In this document: one piece after another, positions 9,116 through 16,916 of the stretch
How positions within the stretch are numbered: the stretch's first letter is position 1
Layout: every line of letters begins with the position of its first letter
DNA from: Mesoflavibacter sp.
GTDB taxonomy: Bacteria > Pseudomonadota > Alphaproteobacteria > UBA8366 > Aestuariispiraceae
Direction: 5' to 3'
NCBI GenBank assembly: GCA_017792345.1
Contig: CP051228.1
Location: 1,054,001-1,118,000, forward strand
Length of the DNA: 64,000 bases
The notes under the pieces: generated by a model
What the model saw: the letters and a program-made list of their open reading frames with translations, nothing else
Databases searched by the model: none
Told to the model about the DNA's origin: nothing
Position numbers and translations under genes: made by a program

Positions 9116-10045
9116 CTAGAAATTCACCCGGTCGCCGCCCTTCAGCTTCAACCGTTTGCGCGCCTCTTCCGGCGTCGCGACGGTCAGCGACAGATCCTCG
9201 ACAATGCGGCGGATCTTGGCGACCTGATCCGCATTGCTCTTCGCCAGTTCACCCTTTGAGATATAGAGACTGTCCTCCAGACCGACGCGGACATTCCCAC
9301 CCAGGATCGCGGCCTGGGTCACAAAGGACATTTGATGCCGCCCGGCCGCCAGGACCGACCATTCATAGTCGTCGCCGAACAGCTTGTTGGCGATGCGGCG
9401 CATATGCATCAGGTTTTCCTCATCCGCGCCGATCCCGCCCATGATCCCGAAGATCGTCTGGATCAGGAAGGGCGGTTCGACCAGCTTGCGGTCGACGAAA
9501 TGGGCCAGATTGTAGAGATGGCCGACATCGTAACATTCGAATTCGAACTTCACGCCATGCCCCTGGCCCAGTTCGATCATGGTGCGTTCGATATCGCCGA
9601 ACGTGTTCTTGAAGATGAATTCCTTGGTGCCCTCGATATAGGGCTGTTCCCAATCGTATTTCCAATCCTTGATCTTGTCGGCGATGGGGAACAGACCGAA
9701 GTTGAAGGACCCCATATTCAGCGACGTCATTTCCGGGCTGGCGGCAACGGCGGCGGCCAATCGCTCTTCCAGCGTCATGCCCAGCCCGCCGCCGGTGGTG
9801 ATGTTCACGACCGCATCCGTCTGCTGTTTGATACGCGGCAGGAATTCCATGAACACTTTCGGATCGGGTGTCGGCCGGCCGTTCTCGGGATCGCGGGCAT
9901 GCAGATGCAGGATCGACGCCCCCGCCTTGGCCGCCGCGACCGCGTCATCGGCGATTTCCTGCGGCGTGATCGGCAGATATTCCGACATGGTCGGGGTGTG
10001 GATGCCGCCGGTCACGGCGCAGGTGATGATGACGCTTTTGGCCAT
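9116..10045 (-). CDS. Beta-keto acid cleavage enzyme (BKACE / DUF849), 3-dehydrocarnitine cleavage type
   Basis: Zinc-dependent TIM-barrel enzyme of 309 aa that condenses a beta-keto acid with acetyl-CoA and splits it to acetoacetate and a new acyl-CoA. Seen: N-terminal IITCAVTGG, zinc ligands in HLHARDP, NITTGGG, the long middle section, and GGNVRVGLEDSLY with C-terminal QVAKIRRI. The start ATG at 10045 has GGGAGGG just upstream; the frame stays open for another ~120 codons, but that part overlaps SDR 2 antisense-in-frame noise and lacks family similarity. In carnitine degradation this family makes betainyl-CoA from 3-dehydrocarnitine. With the neighbouring dehydrogenase this is the best-supported role, though other BKACE substrates exist. 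Confidence 0.88.
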   Translation of the reverse strand: MAKSVIITCAVTGGIHTPTMSEYLPITPQEIADDAVAAAKAGASILHLHARDPENGRPTPDPKVFMEFLPRIKQQTDAVVNITTGGGLGMTLEERLAAAVAASPEMTSLNMGSFNFGLFPIADKIKDWKYDWEQPYIEGTKEFIFKNTFGDIERTMIELGQGHGVKFEFECYDVGHLYNLAHFVDRKLVEPPFLIQTIFGIMGGIGADEENLMHMRRIANKLFGDDYEWSVLAAGRHQMSFVTQAAILGGNVRVGLEDSLYISKGELAKSNADQVAKIRRIVEDLSLTVATPEEARKRLKLKGGDRVNF

Positions 10046-10092
10046 TGGGCCCTCCCTGTTCTTTTCGTTTCGCGTGTTCAGTCGATCGGTGT

Positions 10093-10851
10093 CTACAGGC
10101 GCATCTGTTGAACCTGGGCGGACAATCCGCCGTCCAGAACCCATAGCTGCCCGGAAGCATACCCCGCCTCGTCCGACGCGAGCCAGAGCGCAAGATTGGC
10201 AACATCCTCCGGCTGGCCCCAGCGCCGCACCGGATGGACGCGGCGGACCTCGTCCTGCAGCTTGTCGATATCCCCGGCATGGCCGAAGAAGCTCTGCAGC
10301 ATCGGCGTTTCGATATAGCCGGGACAGATCGCATTGCAGCGGATGCCTTCCGGCCCGTAATCGCAGGCCATGGCGCGGGTCAGGGCGTGGACGCCGCCCT
10401 TCGACGCGCAATAGGCGGCCAGGTTGGGATCGGCGATAAAGCCGTCATAAGACCCGAAAGTGACGATCGACCCGCCGCCTGCCGCGCGCATCAGCGGCAC
10501 CGCGTGCTTACAAGCCAGGAACGTGCCTTTCAGGTTCACGTTCATGACCCGGTCCCATTCCTCTTCGCTCGTTTCCTCGATGGTCTTTTCAATCTCGATC
10601 CCGGCGCAGGTGACCAGCACGTCCAGCCCGCCCAGGATCTCTTCCGCCCGTGCCATCGCGGCGCGAACGGCCGCGTCGCGCGTCACATCAACCTGGTAAT
10701 AGGTCACCCCGTCCGGCACCTGAGCGTCCTGCGGCAGGTCGGCGGCGATCACCGAAGCGCCCTCTGCCGCGAAACGCGCGGCGATGGCGCGCCCGATCCC
10801 CCCGGCGCCGCCGGTTACGACGGCCCGTTTCCCTTCGATCCGTTTCGTCAT
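10093..10851 (-). CDS. Short-chain dehydrogenase/reductase (SDR) 2
   Basis: Classical SDR of 252 aa. It has TGGAGGIGRAIA, D-L cofactor selection after strand 2, CAGIEIEKTI, the catalytic Ser in TFGSYDG, YCASK (Tyr-Lys) and the C-terminal GQLWVLDGGL. The ATG directly abuts the TAG of the upstream Rieske gene, indicating tight translational coupling. A 47-base gap separates it from the next gene. Two different SDRs in one small operon suggest two oxidation steps, or that one acts on a side chain or stereoisomer. Substrate unknown. Confidence 0.88.
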   Translation of the reverse strand: MTKRIEGKRAVVTGGAGGIGRAIAARFAAEGASVIAADLPQDAQVPDGVTYYQVDVTRDAAVRAAMARAEEILGGLDVLVTCAGIEIEKTIEETSEEEWDRVMNVNLKGTFLACKHAVPLMRAAGGGSIVTFGSYDGFIADPNLAAYCASKGGVHALTRAMACDYGPEGIRCNAICPGYIETPMLQSFFGHAGDIDKLQDEVRRVHPVRRWGQPEDVANLALWLASDEAGYASGQLWVLDGGLSAQVQQMRL

Positions 10852-11994
10852 CTAGCGGCCCGCCACCAGACCGTCGATCGCGTCCAGGACAAGGCCGTGG
10901 AAATGGTGCACGCCATGTTCCGACAGGCCGCTGCCGTCCGGATCGACCATGAACCGGCCCCGGTCGAAGGCCGGGGTCGACATGCCGCGCTGAACGCTTT
11001 CGACGATATCGATGTCCTCGCGCTGCAGCACCTGGTCGATATAACGGATGGCCTCCATCTGGCTTTCCGTCGGTTCGGAATTCAGGAAGTAGAAATCGTA
11101 GCTTTCGAAGGTCGTCTCATGGTCGATGGGGACGACGTTCAGGACCATCAGATTGCCCTCGCCCGGATAGCGCAGCAGACAGATATTCGGCCACAGCCAC
11201 CAGACCGCATGATCCTGCACAGATGCCCCGTCGACGCCATAGGCCGTGTTATCCAGCCGCGTCCCGGCGCTGGCCATGTGGCTGGAATACCGGTCATGGG
11301 TCTGGACCTTGTAGGTGTCCATGTTGACCAGGGACACGAAATCCCGATGCGCGGTCGGGCAGTGATAGCATTCCAGGAAATTGTCGACGACCGACTTCCA
11401 GTTCGCCTTGATCGTATATTCGATGCGATGCGCATGGGTCAGCCGGTCCAGATCGGGCGCCCATTCCCGGACCTCCGTCGCCAGATCGCCGGTTTGTGCG
11501 GCCAGCGGCGCCGCATCCGGGTCCAGGTTGACGAAGACGAGGTTCAGGAACTCCTCGATCCGCACACCGGTCAGGCAGAAATCGTCTTCGGTGAAGTTCT
11601 CGATCTTGTCCGACCGCCGCGCGGCGCGCAGCGACCCGTCCAGTCGATAGACCCAGGCGTGATAGGGGCAGGTGATCTGTTTGATGTTCCCGTGGCCAGA
11701 CAACAACTCGTGAGCCCGGTGCAGACAGACATTATAGAAGGCACGCAACACCCCCGCCTTATCGCGCAACGCGACCAACGGCTTGCCCTGGATGTCGAAG
11801 GCCAGATAGTCGCCCGGATTGGCCAGGGCTTCCGCGTGACAGACGAATTGCCAGGATTTGGAGAAGATCGATTTGCGCTCCGCCTCCAGATAACCGGGCT
11901 CGACATAGGCCCGCGCCGGCAGGGACCAGGACCGCGACGCCGCAGGATCGTACCCGTCGCGCAGGGACTTCAAATCTTGCACCGAAACCGTCAT
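10852..11994 (-). CDS. Rieske non-haem iron oxygenase, quaternary-amine type (GbcA/CntA-like)
   Basis: Alpha subunit of a ring-hydroxylating-type oxygenase, 380 aa. The Rieske [2Fe-2S] ligands are C90-x-H92 (VCLHRAHE) and C109-x-x-H112 (CPYHAW). The mononuclear iron region is DNFLECYHCPTAH with H211, H216 and probably D327. The residue three before H211, normally Asp in these enzymes, is Glu208, as in carnitine monooxygenase CntA and related quaternary-amine enzymes. This points to oxidative attack on a trimethylammonium compound (N-demethylation or C-N cleavage). It is the first gene of the leftward catabolic operon with a strong GGGAGGG site. No ferredoxin reductase partner lies in the operon, so electrons must come from a reductase encoded elsewhere. 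Confidence 0.85.
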   Translation of the reverse strand: MTVSVQDLKSLRDGYDPAASRSWSLPARAYVEPGYLEAERKSIFSKSWQFVCHAEALANPGDYLAFDIQGKPLVALRDKAGVLRAFYNVCLHRAHELLSGHGNIKQITCPYHAWVYRLDGSLRAARRSDKIENFTEDDFCLTGVRIEEFLNLVFVNLDPDAAPLAAQTGDLATEVREWAPDLDRLTHAHRIEYTIKANWKSVVDNFLECYHCPTAHRDFVSLVNMDTYKVQTHDRYSSHMASAGTRLDNTAYGVDGASVQDHAVWWLWPNICLLRYPGEGNLMVLNVVPIDHETTFESYDFYFLNSEPTESQMEAIRYIDQVLQREDIDIVESVQRGMSTPAFDRGRFMVDPDGSGLSEHGVHHFHGLVLDAIDGLVAGR

Positions 11995-12301
11995 CGCGCC
12001 CTCCCGCCATTCTTGAATCTCACCGGCCTGGATTTTGATCCGTCAAGTTCGGCCGCGTCCAGTCCCCGGCCGATTAAATTTTTCGATGGCGCAAATTCAG
12101 GACTTCATGGCGCACCCGGTGCGCCCTTGTTTCTGCGATGCTGCGACAGTAGGTCTGGCCGCTCGTGAGGTCGGGAACAATGCTTTTGAAATTCAGGCAT
12201 GACTTCCCCGACCTTAGACCTCACACTGTGGCCGAACGGGCGCACTAAGGCGTCCTGGCCAGAAAACGTTTGTACAGGGATCGAGAGGGAGACAATCGAA
12301 C
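11995..12301 (+). promoter_or_regulatory. Divergent control region between catabolic and transport operons
   Basis: About 307 bases without a gene, separating the Rieske-led operon (leftward) from the transporter operon (rightward), so both promoters must lie here. Two symmetric elements stand out. The first is GGCGCAC-CCG-GTGCGCC at 12109-12125, a perfect 7-bp inverted repeat of operator size. The second is GTGAGGTC at 12165-12172 paired with GACCTCAC at 12217-12224, with a nested alternative pairing GGTCGGG (12169-12175) with CCCGACC (12207-12213). The binding-protein gene has a clear GAGAGGGAGA ribosome site at its end. No regulator gene is adjacent, so the controlling protein is unknown. 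Confidence 0.5.
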
Positions 12302-13273
12302 ATGTCTTATCTTAAGCAATTGACCCGCGCCGCCGTCCTGGGCGGTGCCGCAATGCTGACCGCCACGTCGGCCCAGGCCGCCGAATTGGGCGCGACCGGC
12401 GAGCCGATCAAGCTGGCGATCAACGAATGGACCGGTCAACACGTGACCACACATATCGCCGGCCAGGTTCTGGAGAAGATGGGCTATTCGGTCGAATACG
12501 TGACCGCCGGCAACTACCCGCAGCATTCGGCGCTGGCCGATGGCACCATCCATGCCACGCTGGAAGTCTGGCTGAACAATGCGGGCGACATCTATCCGAA
12601 GATGAAGGAGACCGGGAACTTGGTCGATATCGGCCCGCTGAACCTGGAAACCCGCGAGGGCTGGGTCTATCCGGTGCATATGAAGGATGTCTGCCCGGGC
12701 CTGCCGGACTGGGAAGCGCTGAAGGATTGCGCCGAGGCCATGGCGACGCCGGAAACCTTCCCGGACGGCCGTATTCTGAGCTATCCCGCCGACTGGGGGA
12801 ACCGCTCCGCCCAGATGATCCAGGGCCTGGACCTGCCCTATGCCGCCGTTCCGGCCGGATCGGAAGGCGCGCTGGTCGCCGAGCTGAAGGCCGCTGCCAC
12901 GGCGCAGAAGCCGCTGGTCATGATGTTCTGGGCGCCGCATTGGGTGCTGGCCGAAGTCGATGTCGAATGGGTCGAACTGCCGGCCTATGACCCGGCTTGC
13001 GAGACCGACGCGTCCTGGGGTCCGAACCCGAATGAAGTCCTGGATTGCGGCGTGTCCCCGCCGGATACGATGAAGGTCGCCTGGTCGGGCTTCGCGGACA
13101 AATGGCCGGCTGCCTATGCCTTCCTTGAGCAGATGACCATGTCGGCGGCGGAACAGCAGAAGATGATGCTGGCGATCGACCAGAAGGGCGAGAAGCTGGA
13201 AGACGTCGTCTCCGCCTGGGTCGCGGCCAATGAAGCGACCTGGAAGCCGTGGATGGATTCGGCGATGAACTGA
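12302..13273 (+). CDS. proX: Glycine betaine/carnitine-type ABC transporter substrate-binding protein
   Basis: Periplasmic binding protein of 323 aa of the OpuAC/ProX family. Residues 1-26 form a Sec signal peptide (positively charged start, hydrophobic GGAAMLTATSAQA, cleavage after AQA). The mature part begins with IKLAINEWTG and carries several Trp and Tyr residues (VWLNN, PADWGNRSAQM, MFWAPHW, WSGFADKWPA) of the kind that build the aromatic cage for a trimethylammonium group. Four Cys residues in the mature part could form disulphides. It is the first gene of the rightward operon with the ATPase and permease, and divergent from the Rieske/carnitine-type catabolic operon, which supports uptake of that pathway's substrate. 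ProX is used as a family name only. Confidence 0.88.
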   Translation: MSYLKQLTRAAVLGGAAMLTATSAQAAELGATGEPIKLAINEWTGQHVTTHIAGQVLEKMGYSVEYVTAGNYPQHSALADGTIHATLEVWLNNAGDIYPKMKETGNLVDIGPLNLETREGWVYPVHMKDVCPGLPDWEALKDCAEAMATPETFPDGRILSYPADWGNRSAQMIQGLDLPYAAVPAGSEGALVAELKAAATAQKPLVMMFWAPHWVLAEVDVEWVELPAYDPACETDASWGPNPNEVLDCGVSPPDTMKVAWSGFADKWPAAYAFLEQMTMSAAEQQKMMLAIDQKGEKLEDVVSAWVAANEATWKPWMDSAMN

Positions 13274-13307
13274 TCGGCAAACGCCGTATCAGTTGACCGT
13301 AAGGAAT

Positions 13308-13337
13308 GGCCGGCGGTGCAATTCTGCCCTGCCGGCC
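13308..13337 (+). promoter_or_regulatory. Intercistronic stem-loop between binding protein and ATPase genes
   Basis: GGCCGGC at 13308-13314 pairs perfectly with GCCGGCC at 13331-13337 around a 16-base loop. It is not followed by a T-run, so it is more likely a processing or stability hairpin that lets the binding-protein message accumulate above the ATPase/permease message than a full terminator. This arrangement is common in binding-protein transporter operons. Confidence 0.45.
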
Positions 13338-13370
13338 CGTTCCGTCCGAATAGAATGAAGGGGGAAATAC

Positions 13371-14468
13371 GTGTCGGATTCTACCGGTGGGGCGCCGGAT
13401 TCCCGGCCCGTCAAACTGTCCTGTCGTAACATCTGGAAAGTCTACGGAAACGATCCCGCGCAGTTCTTCGACAAGGGCGACGGCAAGGTCGGGGACCCCG
13501 ATGCCCATACGGCGCGCATTCGCGACGAGGGCCATATCGTCGCCGCAGGGGATGTCAGCTTCGACGTCCATGCCGGCGAGATCTTCATCATCATGGGGCT
13601 CAGCGGCTCCGGCAAATCGACCATGGTGCGCTGCCTGTCGCGCCTGGTCGAACCGACGGCGGGCGAAGTCCTGCTGGACGGCGAGAACCTGCTGACCGCG
13701 TCGGAAAAAGAGCTGATCGAAATCCGCCGCCACAAGATGGGCATGGTGTTTCAGAATTTCGGCCTGCTGCCGCATCAGACCGTGCTGCAGAACGTGGCCT
13801 TCCCGTTGAAGGTTCAAGGCGTCGGATTGGCCGAACGCGAGGCCAAGGCGCGCGAGATGATCTCGCTGGTCGGCCTGGACGGGCGCGAGAATGCGTTTCC
13901 GCGCCAGCTCTCCGGCGGTCAGCAACAGCGGGTCGGCATTGCCCGCTCGCTCTGCGTCGATCCGGAAATGTGGTTCCTGGACGAACCGTTCAGCGCGCTG
14001 GACCCGCTGATCCGCCGCCAGATGCAGGACGAGTTCGTGCGGCTGCAGACCATGCTGCACAAGACCATCGTCTTCATCACCCACGACTTCCTGGAAGCCC
14101 TCAAACTGGGCGACCGGATCTGCATCATGAAGGACGGCCGCGTCGTGCAGATCGGCACGCCGTCGGAACTGGTGCTGAACCCGGCCGACGATTATGTCGC
14201 CGAATTTACCGAGGACGTGCCCCTGGTCCGCGTCATCCGCGTTCGCGATGTCATGGAACCGATTACCGGCGACGCGCCCGGCGACGGATCGTCGGTATCC
14301 CCGGACATGTGTCTGGAGGAGATCCTGCCCGCCTTCGCCGGGACCGACCGGCCATTGGTGGTCCGGGACGGCGACGGAAAGGCTGTTGGCCGCGTGACCC
14401 CCGCCGGCGTGGTCAAATCGCTCGCCGCCGGCGAAAAGCGCCAGGGCGCCGCCCAAGGCGCGGCGTGA
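13371..14468 (+). CDS. proV: Glycine betaine-type ABC transporter ATP-binding protein
   Basis: Cytoplasmic ATPase subunit of 365 aa. It has the extended N-terminus typical of ProV/OpuAA (KLSCRNIWKVYG), Walker A MGLSGSGKST, Q-loop FQNFGLLPH, signature LSGGQQQRVGIAR, Walker B MWFLDEPFSALDP and H-loop FITHD. The last ~100 residues form a reduced CBS-like regulatory part (VRDVMEPITG ... RPLVVRDGDGKAVGRVTP), shorter than the two full CBS domains of ProV. It starts with GTG preceded by GAAGGGGGAAA. It follows the binding-protein gene; the permease gene follows after a gap of about 255 bases filled with a repeat. Confidence 0.9.
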   Translation: MSDSTGGAPDSRPVKLSCRNIWKVYGNDPAQFFDKGDGKVGDPDAHTARIRDEGHIVAAGDVSFDVHAGEIFIIMGLSGSGKSTMVRCLSRLVEPTAGEVLLDGENLLTASEKELIEIRRHKMGMVFQNFGLLPHQTVLQNVAFPLKVQGVGLAEREAKAREMISLVGLDGRENAFPRQLSGGQQQRVGIARSLCVDPEMWFLDEPFSALDPLIRRQMQDEFVRLQTMLHKTIVFITHDFLEALKLGDRICIMKDGRVVQIGTPSELVLNPADDYVAEFTEDVPLVRVIRVRDVMEPITGDAPGDGSSVSPDMCLEEILPAFAGTDRPLVVRDGDGKAVGRVTPAGVVKSLAAGEKRQGAAQGAA

Positions 14469-14500
14469 GGACATGATGATGTCACCCTCCCCGCTTCATC

Positions 14501-14703
14501 GTGTTCCTGCGGAAGCAGGAACCTTCGTTGATCTTGCACCCGCGGGCGCCCCAGGAAGGCTCCTGCTTTCGCAGGAGCACGGAGAAGGTGATCCCAAACG
14601 AGACCAGGTGCCAAGCCACCGCCGTGTTCCTGCGGAAGCAGGAACCTTCGCCGATCCTGCACCGGCCACCGCCCCAAGAAGGCTCCTGCTTTCGCAGGAG
14701 CGC
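14501..14703. repeat. Two copies of an 80-bp double-hairpin (REP/BIME-like) repeat
   Basis: Unit A is 14501-14580 and unit B is 14624-14703, with a period of 123 bases. Each unit has a first hairpin GTTCCTGC-GGAA-GCAGGAAC and a second hairpin GCTCCTGC-TTTC-GCAGGAGC, both with perfect 8-bp stems, separated by about 40 less conserved bases. Arms of the two hairpins are related (CCTGC / GCAGG). This is the structure of dispersed bacterial palindromic repeats. It fills most of the gap between the ATPase and permease genes of one operon, so it is transcribed and may influence relative expression. Confidence 0.85.
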
Positions 14704-14723
14704 GGCGTGAGGGAGGCGCAGGT

Positions 14724-16805
14724 ATGAACGGACTGCCCTCCAAGCTCGACCGCACGGCCGTGATGTGGATCGGCCTCGCGGTCTTCGCCGCCTTCTGCTT
14801 CGCCCTGCGTGGCGAGTTGCGGTGGTTGAGCGATTATCCCGGCACCCTCGTCATCCCTTTGGCCGCTTGGCTGAACGTCGTGATGACCTGGTTCGTAAGT
14901 ACCTTCCAATTCATCTTCAGAGGCATTTCGGCCGTCATGGACGTGCCGATGGCGGCGATTCAGGCTGCCCTGCATTGGCTGCCCTGGCCCGCGACCATGG
15001 CGGTGTTCACGGCCCTGGCCTTCCGCGCCGGGGGCTGGAAGCTGGCGTTGTTCACCTTCCTGTCGATGACCTACATGCTGGTTACCGGCTATTGGTTCGA
15101 AAGCATGAACACGCTGGCCCTGGTCGGCGTGTCGGTGCCGCTGTCCATCGCCATCGGCTTCGGCCTGGGCGTCCTGTCCTTCCGCAGCGACACCGCCCGC
15201 AAGATCGTCGATCCGATGCTGGACCTGATGCAGACGGTACCGGCCTTCGCCTATCTGATCCCGATCCTGCTGCTGTTCGGTTTCGGCCCGGTGGTCGGGC
15301 TGATCGCGAGCGCGATTTACGCCGCCCCGCCGATGGTCCGGAACACCATTCTGGGCCTGGAACGCGTGCCGCCCGAAATCCGCGAATCCGGGCAGATGAG
15401 CGGCTGCACCAACCGGCAGACCTTCTGGCTGGTACAATTGCCGACGGCGATGCCGCAGATCATGGTCGGCGTGAACCAGTCGATCATGGCGGCGCTCAGC
15501 ATGGTCATCATCGCGGCCATTATCGGCGGTTTCGGCGATATCGGCTGGGAGGTCCTGTCGACCATGCGCAAGGCGCAGTTCGGGCAGAGCCTGCTGGCCG
15601 GTATCGTGATCGCCATCCTGGCCATGATCATGGACCGGGTCAGCCGTGGCCTGACCGATCTGGAGCGAAACCTCGCCTATTCGCAATTGCCGCCGAAGCA
15701 GCGTCACGGTCACTGGATCGTCGCCGGGATCGTCGCCGTCGCCGCGATCCTGCTGGCGCAGGTTTTCCCGGAACTGAAGGTCTTCCCCGACGAATGGATC
15801 TTCCACCACGCCGTTTCGCTGTGGCTGAATGCCGGGATCGACGAGATCGTGCGGAACTATTCCGCGGTGCTGGACGGCATCAAGAACAGTGCGAATTTCT
15901 TCGTCCTGCTGCCCCTGCGCATCGGGCTGATCAAGGCGGTCTATCCCAAATTCTGGGGCTTCGCCATGACGCCGGAAATCGCGGCCCTGTACTGGGGCGC
16001 GGCCATCCTGTTGCTCGGCTATTGCGTGTGGAAGGGCAAGAAGTCCCTGGCGATCGTGATCGGCATCGCGACGCCGATCCTGTTCTGGGGACTGAACGGC
16101 ACGCCCTGGCCAGTCTTCATCGCGCTGGTCGGCCTGACCGCCTATCTGGCCGGCGGCTGGAAGGTCTGCGCCTTCGCCGTTGCATCGCTGGTCTTCATGC
16201 TGGTCAACGACCTGTGGGAAGAGACGATGCGGTCGGTCTATCTGTGCGGTGCCGCGGTCTTCCTGTGCTTTGTGATCGGCGGATCGCTGGGTGTCTGGGC
16301 GGCACATAGCGACCGGGTGTCGGCCATTTTGCGGCCGGTCAACGACACGCTGCAGACCATGCCGCAATTCGTCATCCTGATCCCGGTGCTGATGTTCTTC
16401 GCGGTGGGCGAGTTCTCGGCCCTGCTGGCGGTGATCCTCTATGCCGTCGTGCCGCCGATCCGCTATGTCGAACACGGGCTGCGCAACGTCCCGGCCCATG
16501 TGGTCGAGGCGGCGAAGCAGATCGGATGCACGCCGCGTCAGATCCTGTTCGAGGTCAAGCTGCCGCTGGCCCTGCCGGTCATTATGCTGGGTCTGAACCA
16601 GACCATCATGTACGGCCTGGCCATGCTGGTCATTGCCGCTCTGGTCGGGACCAAAGGGTTGGGGCAGGCGGTCTATCTGGCGCTCGGCAAGGCGGATACC
16701 GGCATGGGCCTGGTCGCCGGCCTGTCCATCGCCTTGGTCGCCATGACCGCCGACCGGACCATCCAGGCCTGGAGCAACCGCAAGCGCAAGGCATTGGGAT
16801 TATAA
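14724..16805 (+). CDS. proW: Glycine betaine-type ABC transporter permease, two fused permease domains
   Basis: Integral membrane protein of 693 aa, about twice the length of ordinary ProW. Two binding-protein-dependent permease domains are arranged in tandem. The first EAA-type loop is around residues 220-245 (IRESGQMSGCTNRQTFWLVQLP) and the second around 590-615 (HVVEAAKQIGCTPRQILFEVKLP). Each domain has its own cluster of hydrophobic helices and a conserved LMQTVPAFAYLIPILLLFG or LQTMPQFVILIPVLMFF stretch. The fused chain can presumably form the whole membrane channel as one polypeptide instead of a homodimer. The gene directly follows the REP-like repeat and has GGGAGGCGCAGGT as ribosome site. 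Confidence 0.9.
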   Translation: MNGLPSKLDRTAVMWIGLAVFAAFCFALRGELRWLSDYPGTLVIPLAAWLNVVMTWFVSTFQFIFRGISAVMDVPMAAIQAALHWLPWPATMAVFTALAFRAGGWKLALFTFLSMTYMLVTGYWFESMNTLALVGVSVPLSIAIGFGLGVLSFRSDTARKIVDPMLDLMQTVPAFAYLIPILLLFGFGPVVGLIASAIYAAPPMVRNTILGLERVPPEIRESGQMSGCTNRQTFWLVQLPTAMPQIMVGVNQSIMAALSMVIIAAIIGGFGDIGWEVLSTMRKAQFGQSLLAGIVIAILAMIMDRVSRGLTDLERNLAYSQLPPKQRHGHWIVAGIVAVAAILLAQVFPELKVFPDEWIFHHAVSLWLNAGIDEIVRNYSAVLDGIKNSANFFVLLPLRIGLIKAVYPKFWGFAMTPEIAALYWGAAILLLGYCVWKGKKSLAIVIGIATPILFWGLNGTPWPVFIALVGLTAYLAGGWKVCAFAVASLVFMLVNDLWEETMRSVYLCGAAVFLCFVIGGSLGVWAAHSDRVSAILRPVNDTLQTMPQFVILIPVLMFFAVGEFSALLAVILYAVVPPIRYVEHGLRNVPAHVVEAAKQIGCTPRQILFEVKLPLALPVIMLGLNQTIMYGLAMLVIAALVGTKGLGQAVYLALGKADTGMGLVAGLSIALVAMTADRTIQAWSNRKRKALGL

Positions 16806-16807
16806 TC

Positions 16808-16893
16808 CGTCATCCCCGCGACGGCGGGGATCCAGGGCCATACGCGCGGCTCGTGCCGGGCGGCCCTGGATTTCGCCCTACGCCGGAATGACG
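16808..16893. repeat. Single imperfect palindromic repeat (REP-like)
   Basis: About 86 bases whose ends mirror each other: the left arm begins CGTCATCCCCGC ... GGATCCAGGG and the right arm reads CCCTGGATTTCG ... CCGGAATGACG. Such elements are widespread in alphaproteobacterial intergenic regions. It starts three bases after the permease stop and could act as a terminator or transcript-end stabiliser before the hydrolase gene. It is a different family from the repeat in the ATPase-permease gap. Confidence 0.7.
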
Positions 16894-16916
16894 CAAGATA
16901 GGCTGGGAGCATAGCG

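Noticed and set aside
10234-12168. 644-codon open frame on the plus strand
   Set aside because: Antisense to SDR 2 and the Rieske gene, both of which have complete family motifs.
13308-13337. Rho-independent terminator after the binding-protein gene
   Set aside because: The stem is good but no T-run follows on the plus strand, so it is reported as a stability/processing hairpin.
14496-16499. 667-codon open frame on the minus strand
   Set aside because: Antisense to the well-supported permease gene and REP repeat, with Asp/Arg/Gln/His-rich text and no recognisable fold.
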